From NCBI RefSeq assembly GCF_002287505.1, contig NZ_CP019688.1, positions 1,724,674 through 1,788,673 on the forward strand: 64,000 nucleotides of DNA, given 5' to 3'. Source of the stretch: Corynebacterium glaucum (lineage in GTDB: Bacteria > Actinomycetota > Actinomycetes > Mycobacteriales > Mycobacteriaceae). Positions 53,562 to 61,085 of the stretch are shown piece after piece. Position numbers and translations under genes: made by a program. Positions within the stretch are counted from its first letter, which is position 1, and every line of letters begins with the position of its first letter. Under the pieces are notes generated by a model. That model saw nothing but the letters and a program-made list of their open reading frames with translations, searched no databases and was not told the origin of the DNA.

Positions 53562-54035
53562 ATGACCACCCGCGCAATCCCTGAATCTGTTACCCGCCGG
53601 AAGCGGCGCATCCTTTTCACCGATGTGGCGTTCGGGTTCTACCAATTCGCCCTGATAACTCACTTCTTCCAGCCCGGAATTTCCAACGTGCTGTGGATCC
53701 TGAGTGGCTTGGTAGCTGCGTTCGGCACGATTCAACTGCGTCGCAGCATCGGCGGGGCAGATCTTCCTGATGCTGAGTTGGACGAGTACGAACTCACCCG
53801 ACACCTCGAGGCGCGCGAAGACGGACTGAAAACGTCACTTGTTATCTCGACGGTGCTCTTCGTCATCACCGGGTTTCTCGCCATCGCAGCGAAATTGTGG
53901 TTCGAACCTACGGGCGCGGATGTAGCAATCTTCTTCGGGAAAGCGATCTGCTTCCAGCTCGCATTCGTACCTTTCGCGGTCGCCCGCTCGCTCGCCGGCA
54001 AGATCAACCGCGACGAGCTCATCTCCGCCGGGTAG
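53562..54035 (+). CDS. Four-span membrane protein coupled to the HTH gene
   Basis: A 157-residue protein with about four predicted spans (GFYQFALITHFFQPG; VLWILSGLVAAFGTIQL; TSLVISTVLFVITGFLAIAA; IFFGKAICFQLAFVPFAVA) and a central charged loop (ADLPDAELDEYELTRHLEAR). No family assigned. AAGGACTAGGAC before the ATG and the 3-nt gap show translation coupling with the HTH gene. Confidence 0.78.
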   Translation: MTTRAIPESVTRRKRRILFTDVAFGFYQFALITHFFQPGISNVLWILSGLVAAFGTIQLRRSIGGADLPDAELDEYELTRHLEAREDGLKTSLVISTVLFVITGFLAIAAKLWFEPTGADVAIFFGKAICFQLAFVPFAVARSLAGKINRDELISAG

Positions 54036-54047
54036 CGGCAAGCGAGG

Positions 54048-54503
54048 TTATGCGGTCACGTTTGCCGCATGCAGTCGCGCTTCGATATCCGCAATTACGG
54101 CCTCTGGGTCAGTAGCAGATACAAGATACGTCGAGGTTGAGGTCTCAATCTGAACCGTCGGGCCGGGCACCACGTACCCAGTGGCGTTGCCAATAAAGCG
54201 CACGCCAGCACCATGCTTGAAGGTGATCTCAGGGCCCCGGCACACATTCACTATCGACGACAGCGCAACGCGGTCCGAGAAACCAAAGACTGTGAAACGC
54301 ACCTCGCTGTCATCCACCGTAACCTTCACCCGCATCAGCAAGCAGGCAACGGAAAACAGTACGAGCACGAACCACCAGACCACGTCCCACGCCGAACCGG
54401 TGAACATCTTCGGTGCCATCGCCACAGCTGCGCCGACCAGGATGATGGCTACAACCCAGAACATGGGCCCGCCGAGTCGGCGCGTGTACACGTTGGACTG
54501 CAT
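54048..54503 (-). CDS. Two-span membrane protein with PH-like domain
   Basis: A 151-residue protein: two N-terminal spans (MFWVVAIILVGAAVAMAPKM; DVVWWFVLVLFSVACLLM) and a soluble part KVTVDDSEVRFTVFGFSDRV...NVCRGPEITFKHG that resembles bacterial PH-like membrane domains (about 85 residues, mostly beta). Function unknown. It is the last gene of the minus-strand group with YhfC, DUF1648 and GntR genes, 5 nt after the YhfC gene. Confidence 0.72.
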   Translation of the reverse strand: MQSNVYTRRLGGPMFWVVAIILVGAAVAMAPKMFTGSAWDVVWWFVLVLFSVACLLMRVKVTVDDSEVRFTVFGFSDRVALSSIVNVCRGPEITFKHGAGVRFIGNATGYVVPGPTVQIETSTSTYLVSATDPEAVIADIEARLHAANVTA

Positions 54504-54508
54504 GGCAG

Positions 54509-55294
54509 CTAGTTTATCTGAGGTTGCTGCTCAACGGAGCGGCGCGACAACGGCCCTGCGAGCACCGCCCACAGAGATCCGGCGGCCACCACGGTCAGCG
54601 CGATGTAGACGGGGAGCAATCCGAGGGGCAAAAGCGCCGCCGCCAACGCGTTGAAGCCCGAGTGCAGTACGACTGCGAGCAGCCACAACTGCCATTTCCG
54701 CTCGCGCACGGCGCGCAGGATGAGCAGCGTCATTGCGACGTGGAATGTGATCGCAAGCGCACGTTCGTACCAGCTCAACGTGACAAGCGGGAGGGTCATG
54801 TGCGCGAGATCGTCGATTTGTTGTTGCACTGCGGCCACTGCATCTTTCTGGCCTGACATTTCGGCCAGCGACAGAAAACGCTCCTGGTTGGTGAGCAAAA
54901 TTACGCTGGTGATCGCCGTGTACCCCAGCCTGAGAACCGCCTCGATACCACCGTGGCCTAAGCCGAATCCGACACCATCGCGCCACTGCCTTGCGGTCTT
55001 TGCCCAAAACCGCAGCACCAGCCATCGCGCGGTTTCTTCGAAGACACCCGAGAACAGCACCATCAGCACAACTGACGCGGTGGCGAGTGCGGCCGGGTCG
55101 AGGACTTTTCCCAGCAAGATGAGGATCGGAGTGGCAACAATCATCCGCGCGAACTGCGATAGTGGCCATGCCAATGCGCCCCAGCCGAGGGTGGCCCAGC
55201 GGTAACCCAGGCGCCGCTTTGTTACCCACCACAGCGCCGCGATCAACAGGACTAGGCCCACCACCTGGATAGTTAATAACGCAAAGATGTTCAT
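54509..55294 (-). CDS. YhfC family intramembrane protease-like protein
   Basis: A 261-residue protein with about eight predicted spans and the motifs of the YhfC/CPBP-PrsW superfamily: FSGVFEETARWLVLRFW (EExxR), GVGFGLGHGGIEAVLRLG (HxxxE) and LHSGFNAL with a conserved His. Such proteins are predicted intramembrane metalloproteases; the substrate is unknown. Located between the DUF1648 and PH-like genes, in the probable GntR operon. Confidence 0.82.
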   Translation of the reverse strand: MNIFALLTIQVVGLVLLIAALWWVTKRRLGYRWATLGWGALAWPLSQFARMIVATPILILLGKVLDPAALATASVVLMVLFSGVFEETARWLVLRFWAKTARQWRDGVGFGLGHGGIEAVLRLGYTAITSVILLTNQERFLSLAEMSGQKDAVAAVQQQIDDLAHMTLPLVTLSWYERALAITFHVAMTLLILRAVRERKWQLWLLAVVLHSGFNALAAALLPLGLLPVYIALTVVAAGSLWAVLAGPLSRRSVEQQPQIN

Positions 55295-55303
55295 GTGCGC
55301 TCC

Positions 55304-56401
55304 TTACAGTGCGAAGGCGAACACGAGGCCGCCCACTAGCGTTGCCAGCGTTACAGCGAGGAATGCTTGGCCCTGCCAGGTTGCGTAATTGAAATCGACC
55401 CCGACGCCAGTTCGCTTATCGACGATCACAGCCGGGTCGTCGCGGTTGTAATAAAACATTCCCCATTTGTAGTGCTCATCGTTGTCGGGGCTTTCGACAG
55501 CGCCAGTCGCAAACGCGTGCTGCCGACTGCTGACCCGCACCCTAACGAGGCTTGCCACAAGGCCAATCACACACACGGTTGTGAGCGTCAACATTGCCAC
55601 CGTCACCGGGGCCAAAAGGTCATGGAACTGCGGGAGCGGCATGACGACCTGGAGTGCAGCAAGGCCAGTCACGACGACGAACGTGAGCACAGCCGCGGCA
55701 CGCAACCCCACGTGTTGCGCCTCAATATCGCGGCGGAGTCCGTCTTCGGTGCGATCCGCTCGCCTTGATACCCGGCCCGAGGTGATCAACCAGGCGAAAA
55801 ATGCGAGCAGCACTATCACCGCCACATTCACCAACGAAAGGGAGAACACGGATGCAACAGACTTAGCGGCCCACGCATCCGGTTCAAACGACGGGCCATA
55901 GTGGGTGGGAAACTCCGCAGGGATCTCGTCCCAGCGTGAGGCAACTACGAGCGCGCTCAGCCCAGTGACAGCGGTCGAGCACAGCACCAATGCCCACGCC
56001 AACACCGGGCTTGGTTCCTGCTGAGTACGCGCCACTCGTCCGCTGACGGCGGTATGGAGCCCGTCGAACCATCCCTGGTCCTCTTTCGCGCGGAGTAGGT
56101 GTTGACGCTGGGTGGAGTACGCAGCTGCAAATCCGAACAACAACCCGGCCGGAACTGCGATCGCAGTGGGAGGGTACGCAGACCCCACGAAGGCCACACA
56201 TGTCGCGATCACGCCGACAGTGATCATCGCCCTCCGGTATCCAGTGAGCGCGGAGTGGACCGCTGGATTGTCGGCCTGGTTCGCGGGAACCCGCACACCC
56301 AACACCACTCCATTAGGTGAGAGAGTGGGCAATAGTGCGAGCCCGATTGCAATGATTGCTGTAGTCGCCGCGACCAGTACAGCGAAGACCATGAAGTTCA
56401 C
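55304..56401 (-). CDS. DUF1648/DUF5808 membrane protein (SdpI-like)
   Basis: A 365-residue protein: N-terminal spans, a central DUF1648 signature (WDEIPAEFPTHYGPSFEPDAW, cut here as EIPAEFPTHYGPSFEPDAW), several more spans, and a C-terminal DUF5808-type segment YKWGMFYYNRDDPAVIVDKR. Proteins of this type accompany YtrA-family GntR regulators and SdpI-like immunity proteins; the function is not established. It starts 2 nt after the GntR gene and is followed by the YhfC gene after 9 nt. A CGTCGATAAGC copy is inside (55414-55424). Confidence 0.8.
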   Translation of the reverse strand: MNFMVFAVLVAATTAIIAIGLALLPTLSPNGVVLGVRVPANQADNPAVHSALTGYRRAMITVGVIATCVAFVGSAYPPTAIAVPAGLLFGFAAAYSTQRQHLLRAKEDQGWFDGLHTAVSGRVARTQQEPSPVLAWALVLCSTAVTGLSALVVASRWDEIPAEFPTHYGPSFEPDAWAAKSVASVFSLSLVNVAVIVLLAFFAWLITSGRVSRRADRTEDGLRRDIEAQHVGLRAAAVLTFVVVTGLAALQVVMPLPQFHDLLAPVTVAMLTLTTVCVIGLVASLVRVRVSSRQHAFATGAVESPDNDEHYKWGMFYYNRDDPAVIVDKRTGVGVDFNYATWQGQAFLAVTLATLVGGLVFAFAL

Positions 56402-56403
56402 TT

Positions 56404-56775
56404 TTATCGCGTCCTTTCAATGAAGCGGTCCAGCTCGTCCTCCAACAGCGTTTTGAGCTCTTCTGGCGCGGTGCCCTGGGCTACAGCGAGCGCAAGAGCG
56501 GGGCGGAGTGAACCGATGTCCGGCTCCTGCGCGGGCGGCGCGGCGATGCGGCTTCCGGAGCGCGAAGCACTCTCGATGAGCCCTTCCTGGCGAAGCAGGT
56601 CGTACGCCTTCTGCACGGTCGCAGGGTTGATACCAAACTCCTTTGCCACCCGGCGGACCGAGTCGAGATAGTCCCCAGTCCTGAGCTCGCCCGTCGCTAT
56701 CGCGTGCACAATCGCGTCGTGAATCTGTTGGAAAACGGGAACGCTTGCGTCAGGGCTAATCGTGATGACGTGCAT
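56404..56775 (-). CDS. GntR family regulator, YtrA type
   Basis: About 123 residues: N-terminal winged helix (VFQQIHDAIVHAIATGELRT; SVRRVAKEFGINPATVQKAY; LIESASRSGSRIA) and a short C-terminal dimerisation helix, as in the YtrA subfamily, which regulate membrane-protein operons. Start ATG at 56775 with AGGAGGGAGAGG upstream; the upstream frame is not needed. It is the first gene of the operon with DUF1648 and YhfC genes. A short dyad at 56832-56842 overlaps its -10 region and fits self-control. Confidence 0.85.
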   Translation of the reverse strand: MHVITISPDASVPVFQQIHDAIVHAIATGELRTGDYLDSVRRVAKEFGINPATVQKAYDLLRQEGLIESASRSGSRIAAPPAQEPDIGSLRPALALAVAQGTAPEELKTLLEDELDRFIERTR

Positions 56776-56827
56776 GTCGGCCTCTCCCTCCTGTACTACG
56801 GTAACCATCACAGTTGTACCCATTGAG

Positions 56828-56855
56828 ATAATACAGTTTGTACTATCCGACACAA
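56828..56855 (-). promoter_or_regulatory. Promoter/operator of the GntR operon
   Basis: Minus strand: TTGTGT (56855-56850), 16-nt spacer, TATTAT (56833-56828). TACA-GTT-TGTA (56832-56842) is a perfect short dyad overlapping the -10 box. Two further GTAC-containing half-sites follow downstream. Confidence 0.45.
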
Positions 56856-56905
56856 TACAGAAGTTGACGAATCCCCCGCTTCCGCTGCCGATGTGGCCAA
56901 CGAGT

Positions 56906-56916
56906 CGTCGATAAGC
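56906..56916 (+). repeat. Intergenic copy of CGTCGATAAGC
   Basis: Exact 11-mer, followed by GAAA as in the copies at 47155 and 63682, in the gap between the GntR operon and the Q-rich membrane protein gene. Confidence 0.6.
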
Positions 56917-56992
56917 GAAAAGCTCTATGCCTGCAGCGAGTTATGGTTCATTATACAATTCAGTCAACACGCTCGATTACACGGAGGCAACC

Positions 56993-58234
56993 ATGACTAC
57001 CCCAAGCGCACCGAAGCCCGACGACCGTCCAGATGGCGGCCACTCGTACGACCCAGGCAGCAGCAACGATTCTGGATCCACGCACCCGGCAAGCGGCGAT
57101 GCTGATTCGACCGGCTACCAGCGGTGGAACGCGCAACAGTCCAATGCGCAGCAATGGGGCGAGCAGCAGGCGCACGGCCAGCCTTCGGGTGGCCAACAAT
57201 GGGGTGGTCAGCCCGGGCAGCCTCAGCAGCAGTGGGGTGGGCAACAGCAATATGGGCAGCCGATGGGTGGCCAGCAGTGGGGTGGGCAACCGAACTACGG
57301 CCAGCCGATGGGCGCTCCGCAATGGGGTGGTCAGCCTGGCCAGCCTCAGCAACAGTGGGGGCAGCCTGGGCCGCAGCAGTGGAACCAAGGGGCGCCGGCT
57401 GCTCCGGCAACACCGCGAGCTCCACGCAATCTGCCCGAGTGGCCGACATGGGTGTACGCCTTCCAGCTCCTAATCACCTTCATCGCGAGCTTCCTTTCCG
57501 TGGCCAATGTGGGTGGCGACCTATTCGGATACGGCAGTTTTCACGTTGGTTTGAATTGGTGGGGCCGGTTCGATCTGCAGAGCTCGGGTTACGGCAAGTT
57601 CGCAGATAATTTTGTGACTCAGGGTCTGCTTGAGGAGCTCAACGCTGAGGCAGGCTCAGGCTTCATGGTGTTTACGACGTTGCTCCTTCTGGTTCTTTAC
57701 GGCGTCGCGGTCTATTTCGGCGTGGTCAAGAAATGGAAGCTTGCGTCAATACTCGGGATCGCCGCCGGCGCGATTCAACTTCTTGCGGTCATCATCGCTG
57801 CGATAGCGGCAAGGCAGAATGAAGAGGACGTCATCGTCAAGCTCGGTGCCGGATGGTGGCTGTGGCTGCTGATCTCCCTTGTCACCCTGGCGCTATCCAT
57901 TGCCCTTCTCGTGATGGGTAAGGACAAGCTCGAGGCACAGGTGAACAAGGCACGGGCATCGGCAGCTGCCAACCAGGGTCAAAACGATGCTGCCGGAGCA
58001 CCCGTGAACCAGGCACCGTTCAACCCTGCTGCTCCGCAGCAGTCTCCGAACCCGTGGCAGCAGCCGAACCAGCAGAACGCCGGTGGCTGGAACCAGCAGT
58101 GGCCTGGCTCGGGCTCAACGAGCTGGACCCAAACGAACCAGCAGGACAAAGGTTCTAACGACTGGGCACGTCCTGAAAGCGACTACGAATCCGACGAACC
58201 ATCTGGTTTCACGGATCCCGAAAAGAACCAGTGA
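56993..58234 (+). CDS. Q/G/W-rich membrane protein
   Basis: About 413 residues. N-terminal 140 residues are low complexity, with repeats of the type QQWGGQPGQPQ; then four predicted spans (WVYAFQLLITFIASFLSVAN; MVFTTLLLLVLYGVAVYFGV; ILGIAAGAIQLLAVIIAAIA; WLWLLISLVTLALSIALLVM) and a disordered Q/N/P-rich C-terminus. No catalytic motif. Similar repeat-plus-four-span proteins are common in corynebacteria, function unknown. ATG with GGAGG about 7 nt upstream; a TATACA -10 lies at about 56952. The repetitive N-terminus may vary in length between strains. Confidence 0.82.
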   Translation: MTTPSAPKPDDRPDGGHSYDPGSSNDSGSTHPASGDADSTGYQRWNAQQSNAQQWGEQQAHGQPSGGQQWGGQPGQPQQQWGGQQQYGQPMGGQQWGGQPNYGQPMGAPQWGGQPGQPQQQWGQPGPQQWNQGAPAAPATPRAPRNLPEWPTWVYAFQLLITFIASFLSVANVGGDLFGYGSFHVGLNWWGRFDLQSSGYGKFADNFVTQGLLEELNAEAGSGFMVFTTLLLLVLYGVAVYFGVVKKWKLASILGIAAGAIQLLAVIIAAIAARQNEEDVIVKLGAGWWLWLLISLVTLALSIALLVMGKDKLEAQVNKARASAAANQGQNDAAGAPVNQAPFNPAAPQQSPNPWQQPNQQNAGGWNQQWPGSGSTSWTQTNQQDKGSNDWARPESDYESDEPSGFTDPEKNQ

Positions 58235-58277
58235 TCCGGAGCCTGTGGGCGAGGGTTTCGCTCTCACCCCAGGGCAA

Positions 58278-58898
58278 TCACAGGAGCGACACCCTGATAA
58301 GGCGTTCCAACATTGAAGCGAATTGATCGGGTGTCATTGACGCGTGGGGCTGCACCTGCAGTACATAACGGGACATCAGAGCCCCCAGCAGGACAATCGA
58401 GTTCTGCACTACCGCGTCGGCTGTACTCAGCCGAGGGTGGCCCGGATGCTGTGCCCGTAATCCGAGAAGGAGTTCTTCGGCGCCGGCAAGAATTTCACGC
58501 TCGAAGTAGCCGGATACGATTGCCCTGGTGTCGTCGTCTTTCATTGCATATCGAAACGCTGGCAGTACTCGCTCTTGAAAGGGAGACGATTCGCAATAGG
58601 TAACGAACGTGCGGGCAAGCAGTTGAGGGAACTGGCCAGGCGGGAGTTCCGGAACCGAACTTACTGAGCGCAATATCGCGGACGCGCTCAACCCATCGAG
58701 CACCGCTTCGCAAAACAACGCATCTTTGCTACCGAAGTAATAATTCACCAAAGCGTGATCCACGTCGGCTTCAGCCGCGATTCCTCGAAGCGTCGTGCCC
58801 GCGTATCCATTCTGGAGAAACTGCATCCTAGCTGCATGAAGGATGAGCTCTCGACGTTTCGATGGTTCGCTCGGGCGACCGCGGCGTTTATTCACCAT
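58278..58898 (-). CDS. TetR family regulator of the ABC exporter
   Basis: About 206 residues: N-terminal basic arm (VNKRRGRPSEPSKRRELIL), HTH TTLRGIAAEADVDHALVNYYF, and a variable ligand-binding C-terminal domain, as in TetR repressors. It is divergent from the ABC-2 transporter genes 38 nt away, so it most likely represses them; the inducer is unknown. ATG at 58898 lies 7 nt after TAGTGT (58911-58906), suggesting a leaderless transcript; the start at 58907 is an alternative. Confidence 0.88.
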   Translation of the reverse strand: MVNKRRGRPSEPSKRRELILHAARMQFLQNGYAGTTLRGIAAEADVDHALVNYYFGSKDALFCEAVLDGLSASAILRSVSSVPELPPGQFPQLLARTFVTYCESSPFQERVLPAFRYAMKDDDTRAIVSGYFEREILAGAEELLLGLRAQHPGHPRLSTADAVVQNSIVLLGALMSRYVLQVQPHASMTPDQFASMLERLIRVSLL

Positions 58899-58936
58899 GC
58901 TGGACACACTAGCTGGCGAACGGTGACACTTTCGCT

Positions 58937-59638
58937 ATGAAACCAGACCCGGATACTCCCGCAGTTGCTATGCGGAACGCGCGAGCCCGAATCCTTCAGC
59001 CTGTTTCCTTCACCTTGCCTCGAGGTTCGATAACCGCGCTTGTCGGCCCTTCAGGATCAGGCAAGACCACGTTGATGCGCATGATCGTGGGCACGCAGGC
59101 GCGTGTCGACGGCACTGTGCACGTGCTTGGACTGCCCGCAGGTCATCGCCAACTGCGCACCAAGGTCACGTACGCAACCCAGCAAGCTAGCGTGTTCGAC
59201 GAACTCTCCGTGCGAGAGAACCTTAGCTATGTTGCAGACATTTACGGGCTTCGCCGCAACCGAATCGACGAAGTGGTCGGCCAGCTCGATCTGACCGCCA
59301 AGATCGACGAGCCGGTGCGCAAGCTCAGCGGTGGTCAACGCAGCCGCGTAAGTCTTGCGGTTGCCCTACTGCCAGATCCGGAACTTGTCGTCCTTGACGA
59401 GCCAACGGTCGGCCTCGACCCCATCCTGCGAACCCAGATGTGGGACCTGTTCAAGGAGCTGGCCCACAAGGGCACCACGCTGATTATCTCGAGCCACATC
59501 CTGGATGAAGCCGAGCACTGCGAAAACGTGTTGTTCATTCGCGACGGCAAGGTGAGCCACACGCACGCGGAAACCATCAAACGCGAAACCGGTGCAGCAA
59601 CGCTTGAAGCGGCATTCGTGGAGGCGATGACCAAATGA
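58937..59638 (+). CDS. ABC-2 type exporter, ATP-binding protein
   Basis: A 233-residue ABC ATPase: Walker A GPSGSGKTTLM, Q-loop YATQQASVFDEL, signature LSGGQRSRVSLAVALL, Walker B LVVLDEPTVGLDP and the switch His in ISSHILDEAEHC. Together with the next gene it forms an ABC-2 exporter for a drug or envelope molecule; the substrate is not known. The stop overlaps the permease ATG (ATGA). Confidence 0.92.
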   Translation: MKPDPDTPAVAMRNARARILQPVSFTLPRGSITALVGPSGSGKTTLMRMIVGTQARVDGTVHVLGLPAGHRQLRTKVTYATQQASVFDELSVRENLSYVADIYGLRRNRIDEVVGQLDLTAKIDEPVRKLSGGQRSRVSLAVALLPDPELVVLDEPTVGLDPILRTQMWDLFKELAHKGTTLIISSHILDEAEHCENVLFIRDGKVSHTHAETIKRETGAATLEAAFVEAMTK

Positions 59639-60375
59639 GGGCAAGTTTTGCTGTGGCCAAGCGGGTCGGCAACCAGTTGCGACGGGACCCACGAACTCTC
59701 GCACTCATTTTCGTGTTGCCAGCTGTCTTAATGTCTCTGCTGTATTGGATCTTGAGCAATACCGGATTATTTGACCGCATCGCGCACGCAGTCCTCGGGG
59801 TGTTTCCGTTCCTCGTAATGTTCCTTGTCGCATCCGTGACCACGCTTCGCGAGCGCAGTTCCGGAACACTGGAACGAGCGCTCACAATGCCGGTGCGCCG
59901 GATCGACATCATCGGCGGTTACACACTGACCTTCAGCCTGGTTGCGGTTGCGCAGACACTAATCACCGTCGTTGTCTGCACCCGGCTACTCGACTTAGGT
60001 ATCGAGGGGTCACTCGCTGCGTTCGTTGTGGTTGCTTTGCTCAGCGCGCTTACTGGCACCACCGCAGGATTGTTGGCGTCTGCTTTTGCCCGTACGGAGT
60101 TCCAGGTTATGCAATTCGTCCCCGCTGCGATCGTTCCCCAATTCCTGCTCTGTGGCGTTATCGTGCCCCGGGAAGAAATGCCGCATGCCCTCGAGTTGCT
60201 CTCACACGCCATGCCGATCAGCTACGTCGTCGACGCGATGCTCGCGTTAAGCACCGCACCTACCCCGTCTGCGTTTCCCAAAGGCGATCTGGCAACTGAT
60301 ATCGCCATTCTTTCTGGATTCTGCGCGGCATTCGTCGCGCTCGGCGCAGCGAGCCTGCGCCGGAAAACACCTTAA
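59635..60375 (+). CDS. ABC-2 type exporter, permease
   Basis: A 246-residue membrane protein with six predicted spans; the motifs FLVMFLVASVTTLRERSSGTLERALTMPVRRIDIIGGY (shown as ERSSGTLERALTMP) and VIVPREEMPHALELLSHAMP (shown as PREEMPHALELLSHAMP) are typical of the ABC2_membrane (DrrB/NodJ-like) family. It overlaps the ATPase gene by 4 nt. Confidence 0.9.
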   Translation: MRASFAVAKRVGNQLRRDPRTLALIFVLPAVLMSLLYWILSNTGLFDRIAHAVLGVFPFLVMFLVASVTTLRERSSGTLERALTMPVRRIDIIGGYTLTFSLVAVAQTLITVVVCTRLLDLGIEGSLAAFVVVALLSALTGTTAGLLASAFARTEFQVMQFVPAAIVPQFLLCGVIVPREEMPHALELLSHAMPISYVVDAMLALSTAPTPSAFPKGDLATDIAILSGFCAAFVALGAASLRRKTP

Positions 60376-60429
60376 GAAGTCTGAGCGCCCGAGGTGAACT
60401 ACGAGAGCGCATGGTGAGCCTAGACGGTG

Positions 60430-60969
60430 TTACTTCATGGCATCGCCGAGCAGGTGAGCGACTGAACATTCTTCGGCGTTGTCGAGGTTGATGCTGGCAT
60501 TGATGTTGTAGAACGCCATAACCGCGATCATTTGGGTGGCCTGGTCACGGTTCACGCCGAGGTGTTCGATAGCCAAGTCGCGTAGGCGTTCAACCCCGTT
60601 TCTGGTCGCGGAAGCGATCTCATCGTCAGAGGTGGCGGCAGCCCAGGCATGGACCTGGATCGTGAGCAAGTCACGGTCTTCTGCGACGAGGTCGTCGTAG
60701 CTGGTGGCGAGTACAGCGAGACGTTCTTCTGCTGGAGTGTTCTCGACGGCAGCCGTCAGAGTCGCGATGATGCGGTCGCAGGCCGCTTCCCATGCCGCGA
60801 TGAACATCGCTTTCTTTGTGGGGTAGAGCTGGAACAAGTAGGGCTGCGAGACACCTACAGCTTCGGCGATCGCCGAGGTTTTCGTGCCGTGGTACCCGGA
60901 GTGGGCGAATAGGTGGATCGCTGCCTCGACGACCTCGTTGCGTCGTGCCTGCGCTGTGGAGCGTGCCAT
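60430..60969 (-). CDS. TetR family regulator of the MMPL exporter
   Basis: A 179-residue TetR repressor: VVEAAIHLFAHSGYHGTKTS and SAIAEAVGVSQPYLFQLYPT form the HTH; the C-terminal domain is variable. It is divergent from the MMPL gene and separated from it by a 16-bp inverted repeat (60984-61028), its likely operator. TATGAT (60981-60976) lies 6 nt before the ATG, suggesting a leaderless transcript. Confidence 0.9.
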   Translation of the reverse strand: MARSTAQARRNEVVEAAIHLFAHSGYHGTKTSAIAEAVGVSQPYLFQLYPTKKAMFIAAWEAACDRIIATLTAAVENTPAEERLAVLATSYDDLVAEDRDLLTIQVHAWAAATSDDEIASATRNGVERLRDLAIEHLGVNRDQATQMIAVMAFYNINASINLDNAEECSVAHLLGDAMK

Positions 60970-60983
60970 TTTCTCATCATATC

Positions 60984-61028
60984 GAGTAGTCGCTAAGTTA
61001 TGCTACATTCGCAACTTAGCGGGTACTC
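60984..61028. promoter_or_regulatory. TetR operator between the regulator and MMPL genes
   Basis: GAGTAGTCGCTAAGTT (60984-60999) and AACTTAGCGGGTACTC (61013-61028) form a 16-bp inverted repeat with two mismatches and a 13-nt spacer. CGCTAAGTT/AACTTAGCG is perfect. A third half-site CGCTAA follows at 61028-61033. Confidence 0.8.
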
Positions 61029-61085
61029 GCTAATTGATTACCAATGTGCCGCGGTCTGAGGTCGGGGTGAGAGGGGAAACGAAAA

